Source of the DNA: Mercenaria mercenaria
Lineage: Eukaryota; Mollusca; Bivalvia; Venerida; Veneridae
Assembly: GCF_021730395.1 (NCBI RefSeq)
Contig: NC_069371.1
Location: 49,486,001 to 49,550,000, forward strand
DNA: 64,000 nucleotides
Direction of reading: 5' to 3'
Below the pieces are notes generated by a model. That model ran no database searches, was not told where the DNA came from, and was given only the letters and a program-made list of their open reading frames with translations. Made by a program: the position numbers and the translations under genes. The stretch's first letter is position 1. The number at the start of each line of letters is the position of its first letter. Shown here in pieces: positions 21,898 through 32,776 of the stretch.

Positions 21898-23924
21898 ATA
21901 AATAGGGCCAAAGTTTCTTGACGAAAATCAAGTGAATATAAATGATACAATAAAGGGGGAAATCAATTGTATAATAACTGAAACAGAAATTTTAGATGCT
22001 GTAAAAACTCGCAAAAGGAATAAGTCCCCTGGGGAAGATGAAATTTTAAATGAACAAATTAAATACTCTATTGGTCCGATGTTAAATATTTACAAGAAAT
22101 TGTTTAATATTATTTTAGATAAAGGGGTTATTCCAGAAAGTTGGACTATAGGCCAGATATATAAGAATAAGGGAAATCCAAAATTACCTAAAAATTATCG
22201 CCCAATATCACTTTTGAGTTGTCTCGGAAAACTTTTCATATGTATAATTAATCATAGACTAAAGAAATTTGCAGATAGTTCGAACTTAATACATGAAACG
22301 CAAGCAGGCTTTCGCATGAAATAATATTCAACCATTGATAACATTTTTATCCTTAAAGACTAACTGATATTGTACAGTCAAACAGGAAAAAAAAAGTTTT
22401 GTTGTTTCGTTGATTTCAAACAAGCTTTTGATTCTTTGTGGAGAGTTTGACTCTGGCAAAAAATGAGACAAGAGAACATAAATGGGAAATGTTTTGATGT
22501 TATACAAAGTCTTTATAATAACATCAAGTCAAGAGTAATAACCTCTGATGGATGTACACCTTTTTTTCTGATTGCCTTGTCGGTTTCCGTCAAGGGGAAA
22601 ATTTGTCACCTTTTTTATTTTCAATTTTCTTGAATGATCTTGAAAGTTTTCTACAAAATAGTGATGTAAATGGAGTTTCTAAAGATATAGATATTGAAGG
22701 AGTACATGATTATTTAAAACTTTTTATTCTACTTTACGCTGATGACACAGTAATTTTCGGTGAAAGTGAAGAGGATCTTCAAAATGCCTTAACTAAATTC
22801 AAAGAATACTGCGGTTATTGGAAGTTAAGCATAAATGTAAACAAAACTAAAGTCATTGTTTTCAGTAGAGGTCGTTCAAAATGTAACAGATCATTCACAA
22901 TTGGAGAAAATGTTTTTGAAATTGTAAATGAATACAAATATCTAGGTATATATTTTAATAAGAGTGGTTCATTTTATAAATCAAAAATAAATATTGCCGA
23001 ACAAGCAAATAAAGCAAGGTTTGCATTACTAAGAAAGATCAAGTCGTTGGCTCTACCGTTTGATCTACAAATTGAACTATTTGAAAAGACAATTAAACCA
23101 ATTTTATTGTACGGAAGTGAAATTTGGGGATTTGGAAATGTTGATGTTTTAGAGAAAGTCCAGCTTAAATTTTATAAATATATCTTTAACATGGAAAAGT
23201 CTACTCCGTCATACATGGTATATGGAGAAACAGGTGTTTTACCACTCAAAATTGATATTAAGAGTAGAGTTATAGCTTACTGGGCCAGACTTATTGATAA
23301 TATAAATAATGAAGACACAACAAAACTTTCATCAAAAGTATATGTTGTTTTAAGGAAATTACAATCTAAAAATATAGTGAAGTCATTATGGATAGAAAAT
23401 GTAAAGCAATATCTATCTGAGACTGGTTTCTCTGGAATCTGGTATATACAAAATTTCAACAGTAGTAAATGGCTTATAAAAGCAACGTACCAAAAGCTAA
23501 GAGATATGTATATACAAAACTGAAGATCCGAAATCAGCATTACGTCAGATTCAAATGTCTACAAATATATTAAGAGTAACTTTTCAAGAAGTCCATACAT
23601 AGATAAACTATCTCTTTATTTATCTCAGTAAAAAGTTGTGTCTTTTTTTAACAATAAATCATCGCCTTCCGATTGAACTGGGGCGATGGCAAAAATATAC
23701 CGGCACATGACCGAAAATGCATGTATTGTAGAGATATAGGAGATGAATTTCATTATATTTTTGTCTGTCCAACATTTGAAACCGAAAGGAAAAAGTATAT
23801 AGATAATTACTGTAGGTATAGACCAAGTATGTTTAAATTTATCAATTTGTTAACATCTAATATTATGAAGAAACTTGAAAAACTAAGTATTTTCTGTGAC
23901 AAGATTATGCAACACTTCAAATAA
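21898..23924 (+). pseudogene. LINE reverse transcriptase, broken
   Basis: Reverse transcriptase parts in order: KSPGEDEILNEQI and YRPISLLSCLGKL (21932-22324); CFVDFKQAFDSLW, palm motif A (about 22400-22445); FRQGENLSPFLFSIF (about 22575-22625); YADDTVIFGES, the catalytic motif (about 22735-22770); YKYLGIYFNKSG (about 22935-22970). A terminal zinc motif CMYCRDIGDEFHYIFVC lies at about 23717-23770. The frame is broken by a stop after FRMK (22322), by further stops and a shift before 22550, and by a shift and stop between 23523 and 23673. It is a dead copy. Confidence 0.85.
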
Positions 23925-24210
23925 GACTTATTTTTCTCTTCTTTAGAACTTTGATAACCTTTTTACTCAGACCAGTGCGAAATTGTAAACATATTATTTA
24001 CAACTGTAAAATGTTATACATACTTAAGATGATACATTGATATGTTTTAAGTTTGAAATACGTTTGTACGAATTTATATGCACTTTGTATATTGTCTGTA
24101 AATGTAATATATAGCCGTTTTCCATTATGCATTATGTTTATAAATATATGATATCATACTGCTGATGTTTCCCGCTATTGTGGGACTTATGCATTTATTG
24201 TAAAGAAAAT
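21898..24210 (+). mobile_element. LINE, 5'-truncated and decayed
   Basis: A non-LTR retrotransposon of CR1/jockey-like appearance (tentative). It begins inside the reverse transcriptase, directly after the tandem repeat block, and runs to a 3' UTR rich in AT ending near TTGTAAAGAAAATCTTGAAA. There is no endonuclease part. No target duplication was found by eye. Confidence 0.75.
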
Positions 24211-24362
24211 CTTGAAAATCTTCTTTTAGTTTGTGAGCAGTGCTATGTCGGTGACATTACCAACTTTTAGTAACATCGATCTATTGGAAAATCGATAAAT
24301 TTGCCTATATAAACAAAGAAGGAAAAAATCACTTAAACTTCAATATAAAAAGTTCTATTTGG

Positions 24363-24690
24363 AAATCAAAAATTCGATACCCCACAAATTAAAGTTTAAT
24401 TTATTCCGGATATTATGAATGTTTTTTTAAAAAAATATTTTAATATTTGGTTGGTCCTTTTTGACTTTAAATAGACCCACCTCAGTTCATATAGACTCTG
24501 TAGGAAACGGATAAAAAAAACTGACTTTTTCAAATATAACAGATAAAATGAGATATTTTCCGCAAAAAATCAAAAATTCGATACCCCTAAAAATGTAGAT
24601 AAATTATTAAATTTTCGTTATGTGCAATTTGTTTTAGATTTTATAATGGTTTGTTTGGTCCTTTTTGCATTTAAGTGTGTACAGTGAACA
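24363..24690. repeat. Two-unit tandem repeat, about 204-bp period
   Basis: AAATCAAAAATTCGATACCCC occurs at about 24363 and 24567, each followed by an AT-rich stretch and TTTGGTTGGTCCTTTTTG or TTTGTTTGGTCCTTTTTG. Confidence 0.6.
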
Positions 24691-25119
24691 TTTCTTAAAA
24701 AATTCCGGCATTTTCCGCCGTTATCCGTAAGTACTCGTAAGCTGTTACGGAAAATATTGTCGTCTGCTAGTCTGACTTTGGCGGTACAAATTGTTATAGA
24801 TTGTAGGCAACTTCACACTGACAAAAAAAGAAGAATTTAAAACAAATTAATTGTTGAACTCAGAAACGCCGAAACCTAGATCCGCTGTCGTTTAAAATAA
24901 CACTGTGGAGGATTTAGTCTTTAATTCGCAATTATAAATATACAAATGCTTTTAATTTTCATCGCAAAATATACTTAAAGCAACTAATTCTCATGTGTTT
25001 CCGTAAAATATAGTCTGTCAGTAATTGGGTTTCAAAGCATTCTTAAGAAATATAACGATGATTAATTTATTTATTTCCAGATACCTATATTATTTTTTGC
25101 CGAACGATCTGGAGACTTT

Positions 25120-25180
25120 TTTATTGCCGTGGCGGTCCGGGTTTGATCTCCGACGCGGTCATCTTTTTTTCTTCATATGG
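25120..25180 (+). repeat. tRNA-like SINE fragment
   Basis: GCGGTCCGGGTTTGATCTCC resembles a tRNA B box (GGTTCGATTCC) with flanking wording of tRNA-derived SINE heads. It is followed by a T-rich and A-rich tail. Only a fragment is recognisable. Confidence 0.35.
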
Positions 25181-25953
25181 GATTTTTTAATAATTTTTAA
25201 ACAAACAAACAAACAAAAAAAAAAAGTCATTTTCTATTATTCATAATATGACCAAACTTTAATTTGAAAGATAGCCTTGATGAACTGATAATTCTGCTTC
25301 TTTCCGAATTCTTTGTATATATTATTCTGTATTCTTAAATTAATGCATGTTTTTGGTACATTCTTCAATCATTCGTTTTAAAAAATTGCGATATCTATTA
25401 TTTGGTTTAATTGTAACAAATATCTTAAAATTACCCTTTGACTTTTATTGTGTATTACAATATTGCTTAGGGGTAAACAATATCCGGTCAGTGTTGTTTC
25501 AAGACGGGTCATAAAAGATATGTTACCCCACTTATTATAAGTGAGAGCTATTTTTATTGTTTTATGGTTTTTGCGTTGTAATATATGTTTTTCACTTTCT
25601 TCTGTCTTTATATAGTCTTTTCCCTTTCTTTCATGAAATTTGTTTTTACGATTTTTACCCTTATTTCATAAATCGTATGACAGTAGGAAGAATCAGTACA
25701 AATTTAGAATTCACATCGTTAATAGAGTTGTTCCGTAAATATTTACTTGGCCCAAGTTTCACGAAAAAAATTAAGTTATTACTTAGTTAAGTCTGCTTTT
25801 CTAAAATTGAGATATTGATGAAGTTATTGTTATTTAATGTTGATTATTTCCTGTAACAATATATTTATAGTTAAAGTATACTATGGTAGTAGTATTTTTC
25901 AGCAGTACTTATTCATGTCACGCAAATATGATATTTCTATTTAGGCACAAAAT

Positions 25954-26190
25954 AAGAAACTAAATCCTTACCATGCTAAATTACAATAATGAACTTGTCT
26001 ATCTTTCAATTTGGACATTACTAATAATTATGAAAAGGGTGCATACCAAAAAGTTACTGGCTGAATGGCAGACAGTGCAGATCATGATCAGTCTGCACGG
26101 ATGTACATGCTGATCATGGTCTACACTGATTTCAAAGGAAGAACCAATCGTGTTCAGCATGGTAAGGGTTAAGTATTTAGTTTTATTTCT
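25954..26190. repeat. Palindromic MITE, TTACCATGCT type
   Basis: The left end AAACTAAATCCTTACCATGCT is matched by the complement of the right end (AGCATGGTAAGGGTTAAGTATTTAG). The middle holds the inverted words GCAGATCATGATCAGTCTGC and GTACATGCTGATCATGGTCT. It looks like a common bivalve MITE. No coding capacity. Confidence 0.7.
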
Positions 26191-27556
26191 ATATTTCTTT
26201 TTCTTTAAAGCGACCGGCTTCCAGATCGACTTTTTAGATGTCTTAAAAAAATGCTATATTTCTTATGAAGGCTTCAAAACTTAATTACTGACAAACTTTA
26301 TGTTATAGAAATACATGAGAATTTGCTGCTTTTACTACCTTTTGCGATTAACTTCGAAAAACGTTAGTGGTTTAGAATTTTGAAAATATTTTAGAATCAA
26401 AAGCTCATATTCTAATGTTTATAATATGTGAAAGAAAGCGCGTATAGAGCAAAGAGCTATAAAAATAAATTTTATTTTATACTTCTTTGTATAGAGCAAG
26501 TATATACGATGTTTAGATAACATATTCATATTCTTGAATATTTATTTTATTTACAGACAGTTTCTTGCGCGTAAATATTTCTTTTCTGTACATAGATATA
26601 CGTTAGCATGATGTTTCATGTATTAAAAAGAAAGTAAATCTATGTGTTCGATGTATAAAATGTAACGATTTCTAAATATTTTAGATAACATATTCATATT
26701 TTTAAATATTACTTTTATTTGACAATTTATAAAGTATTATATAATCTTTCGACTTCCGTATTTATAATACAAAGCTTAATCAACTTCATTTTGAAACAAA
26801 AAATATTATAATTGCTTAAATTCTAGCAAGGATATCCCAGAATCTGATCTGATTTCCACTTTAATAATTACCAAAACTTCATTCAATTCAAGTACATCGT
26901 TTAGCAAACCGCCCGCCTGTAAATGCATCAGATAATGACCAAAGATGTTGATTATCGATTTTCCCCCCGTGTTACTACAACAACAACAATTAGTACGGAA
27001 ATCAACGAATCCGTCCGATAGCGATGATATCGGATTATTGGTTTTATTGATTTTTATGATAGGTAGATCTGTCCCGCTTTATCGGTTTCGAGATGTTACT
27101 AAAAGTTGGTAATGCCTTTCTCATGTTGCGAAGGGCATCCATGTCTGTGACACATTTCTAGTTGTTTTTTTATATTTCAAAATTGCTGTATTTATGACAT
27201 TTTTGGTTGAAAAAATTAGAAGGCAGGTTACATGTTGTAAAGTAAAACTCCGTTTTAGTATGAGTAGTGATACAAGGCCACGGCAGTCAGATTTTTATGT
27301 GATTTTGCAATATGCAAATGGACTGTCAAATGGATGTCGCAGCTATGTGGTATATTGCGATTTGTCCAGATATGCATATATTAGATGGGCTTAATTGATC
27401 AGATTTTGGTAGAAAATGAAGATTTCATTGCAATGTTGCAGCAAAAATTGATTAATATACGCACACGCACACAAGATCCCACATATTTTCACTGGTTTAA
27501 GTGTGTTCTTAAGTGCATATTTAAAGACGTAAGTTTGCCAATTTATTGATGCTTTC

Positions 27557-27560
<4 letters not shown>

Positions 27561-27601
<41 letters not shown>

Positions 27602-27622
27602 CGCGCGCGCGTGTGCGTGTGT
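27561..27622. repeat. (GT)n(GC)n microsatellite
   Basis: About 15 GT units run into about nine GC units, then back to GT. Alternating purine-pyrimidine DNA of this kind can adopt Z-form. The frame reading through it is spurious. Confidence 0.9.
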
Positions 27623-27905
27623 GTTCGGGTTTAACGTCTTTAACAATTTTTCAGTCATATAAACGACGGTGTCTACTTTTAGCAGTAAGCACAATGCCCA
27701 ACTTTATAGTGCTGCCTCACTGGAATTTTTCACGCCGCAAACACGTGGCATGATACCCCACCCAATCATATTATACTAAGACCGGGCTGACCAGTCCTAG
27801 CACTATCCTCTAAATGCTGAGCATCAAGCCAGGAAGCTAGTAGTACCATTTTTACGTCTTTGGTATGACGCGGCCGGGGATCGAACCCACGACCTCCCGC
27901 ATTCC
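27623..27905 (-). repeat. tRNA-derived SINE (minus strand)
   Basis: The segment reads GGGTTTAACGTCTTTAACAA through ACCGGGCTGACCAGTCCTAG to CGGCCGGGGATCGAACCCAC. The last is the complement of a tRNA-type B box (GGGTTCGATCCCCGGCC), so the tRNA-like head lies at the right and the element points to the minus strand. The body matches, in my recollection, a SINE family widespread in molluscs. The far end of the head appears cut off. Confidence 0.75.
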
Positions 27906-27914
27906 TGTCTATTG

Positions 27915-29570
27915 TGAGATCTGAAACATTTAACAGTGTTGGTACGTAGTCTTAATCGATATGAACCAAAATAAAATGTTATGCAATTTTGAAAACCTGA
28001 AAGAAAATTTAAAACAGATTTTGAAATTAACTGGGAAATATATTGCCATGGTAGCCATCTTAATGTTTTCTCGTTAAATCTTAATAAAGTTACTCTTTGG
28101 GAAAATCAATAAGAAAGACGTAGTTTGTTAATAAAATACATGAATTTAGCCAGGTTGCAAATTACGTTTCTAGATGTTGTAGACACCATAGTGTCAACGT
28201 TTTTAACCACATTTAATCGTTAATAAAGGCATGCGGTCATCTTATTTCCTTGATTTGGAATTTTTAAAATATTATAGAAACAAAAATTCATACTCTTAAT
28301 TTCTAACGTTCATAATATGACCAAAACTTCAATTTAAAAGAAAGATTATTTCTTAGCCAAATCTGGAGGCATGCTGCTTTAAATTTGAACCATTTGGCGA
28401 ATAATCGACGCATCAGTACGGCTGATAGACAAGTGTGATCATTATGTGAATAATTTGAATTTTACAAACAATTGATTACAACACAGTAAGAAATATATCA
28501 CCTTTTCTCAAAGCTAGATAGTTAAAAATATCTTTACATTTTATACCATCATTTTATGAATTTCTGGCAATGTGAATATGCTCGATCAGTATAATCATAT
28601 GAAAAGGAAAGCTTTTATATTCAGCAAAGCTGGACCTCACATCAATTCATTATTTTTGAGACTGTCTATCTTATCTATAAGAAGTATTTTTGTTTGCCAT
28701 TACTTATCCAAATAATTGTAAAAGAAAGAAATAAATTGTTTTTTTTTTTTTTCATCTTATCTTGTTAAGAATCCTAAAGGAGATCTATTATACATTAATA
28801 AATAAAGTTAGATTGATTTAAATCGTACTTTGTTAGTATAGTATAACACAAGTCACTATAATAAATAAATAAATTACTTACTTAGAAAGTTAAGTATGTA
28901 GCATTGTATGGTAAGAGACATACGTAGTCTCTTGTAATTCTAATAATTCCAAAACATTAAGACAACATATATATGACCAATCTATAAAGATTTACGGGAG
29001 ACTAGAACATACACATTTTATGACTTTGCATGTGATTTCGATACAATATACATGCGTAAACTGCATAAAAAGAATCAATCTATTCTTTAATATTTCAATT
29101 TTTAACATAGGATTCTATCACCAGTGTTTTAGTGTTTTATATTTATTGGAACAAATTAGATTTGTCAGATATGTGCCGGCCAGAAATTGTTTTTCAATTT
29201 TGTGATATCCCTATAAAAACAGGAATGCATGAGCGCCATTCAATTTAAGAACTTCTATATATTCACGAACAAGTTTTTTTTCACTAAAATATATATATCG
29301 ACATATCTAGTTCCCGTAATCATGTCCTAAATCTTGAAAAAACAACAACAAAAAACAACAACAAATTGTCGGAACGATAATACACTGGACTTAAAGGAGT
29401 CCATTTAGACCATCTTTGACTTTTCTTAAAAATAAATATTGAGACAAGTATTGTTTAATTTGCCGAACGTTTGAACAAATACAATGCCACATAAAAGCTT
29501 ATTTTATAGACGTCTTTGGTAATTCAAGGTAATAAAGGCATTTTCAACTAAATTGTCCCATGTGCGTATG
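27915..29570. other. Intergenic, nothing recognised
   Basis: AT-rich. It contains a T run (about 28739-28752) and a phrase TTCATAATATGACCAAA (about 28309) that also occurs at about 25240, hinting at a further weak repeat. No gene. Confidence 0.45.
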
Positions 29571-29690
29571 ACAGGGGGATGAATATTTCTATCTGATTCG
29601 TAAACATATTACTGATATTTTTTCTTGCATATCGTTTTATTCTGACAGATATGTTTTTGCATACCGTATTTTACAAAATAATTCAAGTCA
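29571..29690. repeat. Dispersed hairpin repeat, related to 18605-18800
   Basis: TTGCATACCGTATTTTACAA and CTTGCATATCGTTTTATTCTG are the inverted forms of phrases at 18605-18690, while GAATATTTCTATCTGATTCG matches 18740-18760 in direct orientation. Confidence 0.5.
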
Positions 29691-29904
29691 TGGATCAATA
29701 GTTGTCATTAACATCGCGATAGTCATCTGGCATGAAAAGAAAAAGGTGGTGGTTGTGGGGGGAGTTGGGTTTGCGGCTGGCATGGGTAAAACTCACCGGA
29801 AGTGGCAGTCCGGTTTGCAAGAAAATCTAACACTTGTTTTTCATAAGGCTAGAAACGTAAGGTAATCTTTACTTGTAAGGTATATTATATTATGCAGAGG
29901 GAAG

Positions 29905-32739
29905 ATGTCCCGTTTGTTGCTTCTTGTGGCATGTTCATGCTTTGGGAGAGGAAATTCGGTTGAAAATTCGTCCATTATGACACGCCTGCCAGACATTGTG
30001 GCGGAATTCTGCCCCGGCGCTAACGTGTGTCTTGAAAACCAGTCGTCTCAAGTACAAACGAAAGTGTTCAGACCTGGAACTGAATCTTGTTGTACTGGTA
30101 AGTTTGCAGATTGAGGATGATATTGTCAGTCGGAAGACTACCCTCTTTCATCAAAATAATTCAAGCGGTAATCTATTTAATAAAGAAAACATGAAGGGAG
30201 AATTTATTTAACTTTGTTTCTTTTTGGGGCCGTTTCCTCTAATTTGATTGGCTAACAGAATTTTGGCACAAGTGTGTAAAACAAATTTTTTCGGGTAACT
30301 TTTGTGCTGCTCCCGATGTTGGGCTACTTTTTTCACTTTTAATTTATATTGCCAGTATAGAGATTTGAAATCATTTGAAAACAATGACTATAAAAAGAAA
30401 CAAAAGTAATAAATGTCAAAGTTTTTTTGTTTTACACACTTGTACAACCCGAAACCTTGTACACATATCTACGATAACGGCCATCGGATATGTGTACTTT
30501 GGTTTCGGGTTTTACAAGTGTGTCAAACAAAAAACTATGACATTCATTCCTTTAATGACTTAGTACAACAGATATATTATTAAAACGAGACAGGTAGCCG
30601 TTTACTTGTTGTGTTCTGATATTATGAACACTAGAAAATAACCATAACTAGCTATATAAAAATGCATTCAGTTACCAAGTAGGAAAAAATGTGACCTAAT
30701 CAGTTTGTGTTAATATAAAATAATAAGTTCGATACAGTTTGAAAGCATATATTTCAATATTCAATCTTATAAAAATTCAGGTTGCTCATGTGACCCACGC
30801 TGTGCGGAAAATGGAAAATGTTGTTTCCCGTACGAGGAGACATTGCATCAACAAGGAAAAGAACGCATGGAAAATTTTGGAAAAGGCTTTTCCTGTCTGT
30901 TCCCAATGACAATACCACCAGCAGAAAGGGATCGACATCGGTTTCATTCATACAAGATGGTTTCCTTGGTTCCTGGAAACGATCAAGATTCTAGGGAACT
31001 GGCATCCAATATTCCTTGTGGAGATACAATTGTAGCTCCTTGGGGCAGTTTGTATCCCGTATACTCGGCAAAATCCAAACAGTTATATAAGAATATGAAA
31101 TGTGCAATTTCCGATGGTGTAACTGACGGCATACTTTGGGATGCCGTACTTGATTGCAATACAGTTATAGATATTAGGTCAGATGTAAACAAATTTCTCC
31201 TCGAGCTAGAGTCAAATTCAATTCCTAATCACTGTACTGTGAGATTCATCTTTCCAGGTCATTTTGAAAATATGCACCCATTCAAATGCTTTCTATCGCT
31301 CATAGATACCTGTCCTGAGTCGTCTGAATTTGAAATACCCGAAAGTTCTGGTCTTTCAAGGGAAAATATAATGCATTTGTGTACAAGCGGGTTTGTATCG
31401 CCTTATCGGCAGTTGAAATTGTATGCCAACGTATTTTGTCATATTTGTAATGCTGAGTTCTTTATAAAGGAGATGTTTTGCAAAAAGATTCAAGACGATG
31501 GACGTAAACGTATCTTTAAAGGCGGATTTGCCGGGCTGATTGACGGAGATTTTATTAATAATGGCCGACTGGACAACCTTGGAGAGGCAACGGACGTTCC
31601 AGTTGCATGCGGCATTGTAAATGTAAATGAATTATGCTAGCAGTTACTAATGTGAAATAAGTCAAGCAACAATAAAAACTTTATAACTGTTACCTCGCCT
31701 GGTGGCTGCAACTGTACAAATTTAAGTTGTAAAAGACCCCTCTCTGAATGTAGTATCCGTCATAACTAAATTACTTAAGTTTAGTTATAGTGTTCTCCTA
31801 CAAGTACAATTCACACTACGAAAAGTTTGGTTAAGTGTAATTTAAAACACTACTCTATAAAACCCCGCTTTGTGTATCATTCACGTAAAATAATTATAGG
31901 TTATTAGATTTGTATTGAGAAATATGCACGAGTTCGGCAGCGGAAATATTGCGCGACTTTAGGAGTGCAATATTATTCCGCAAAAGAACGAGTTAAGTTA
32001 TTGTCGTTAAAGAACTTTTAAACGTGACGGAATGCATGAAACTGGCATCACAAATGACGTCAAGCATCCGATCTGAAATTTGAACGTCAGTATGGATTGT
32101 TTCTTTTTTGGACCGATTCCTTCAATTTGATTGGCTATCAGAATTTTTGTTTGTAAAACAAATTCATTCGGATGACTTTTGTACTGCTCCCGATGTTGGA
32201 CTATTTTTATTTATACTTAAATATGACTGATTTGAAAACAATGACTATAAAAAGAAACAAAAGTAATAAATTTCATTTTTTACACACTTGTAAAACCCGA
32301 AACCTCGTACACATATCCACGATAACGGCAATCCGATCGTTATCGGATATGTGTACTTCGGTTTCGGGTTTTACGAGTGTGTAAAACAAAAAATCAAAGC
32401 ACTGAGAGGACTGATGTGGAAAGCGGTTGACAGCATCTGGTAATAGGCATGAACAGTTAGCTTAAGTTTGGTGATTCTAGTTAAACATCTTTTTTATTAA
32501 TAAGCATTTTCAACCTTTCTTTTACCAAATCAAGGGGTAAACTCTGCTTTTACTCTGTCAAAGGGGATAAAATGATATATTAGGAAAGCTCGTGTGCTTA
32601 TTGAAAATTGTGAGGTTTGTTTAATTTGCTCAAAATCTTTTTTTAATTATAAGCATTTTTTCCCAACAAATCAATGGGAAACACCCTGCTTTTACTGAAA
32701 CAAGGGGAATAAAGGTCATGGACTAATTGATAAATATAT

Positions 32740-32776
<37 letters not shown>

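Larger units (their letters stand above)
24255..27114. repeat. Segment bounded by a perfect 23-bp inverted pair
   Basis: The left 24255-24277 (CATTACCAACTTTTAGTAAC then ATC) is the exact complement of the right 27092-27114. The enclosed 2.9 kb has no transposase. It may be a non-autonomous DNA transposon filled with other repeats, or two separate insertions of one small element. No target duplication was evident. Confidence 0.45.

Noticed and set aside
25120-25180. Functional tRNA gene
   Set aside because: Only a B-box-like phrase is present; no cloverleaf or A box could be drawn, so it is listed as a SINE fragment.
27565-27753. Frame starting with Cys-Val and Ala-Arg runs
   Set aside because: It reads through the GT/GC microsatellite into a SINE.
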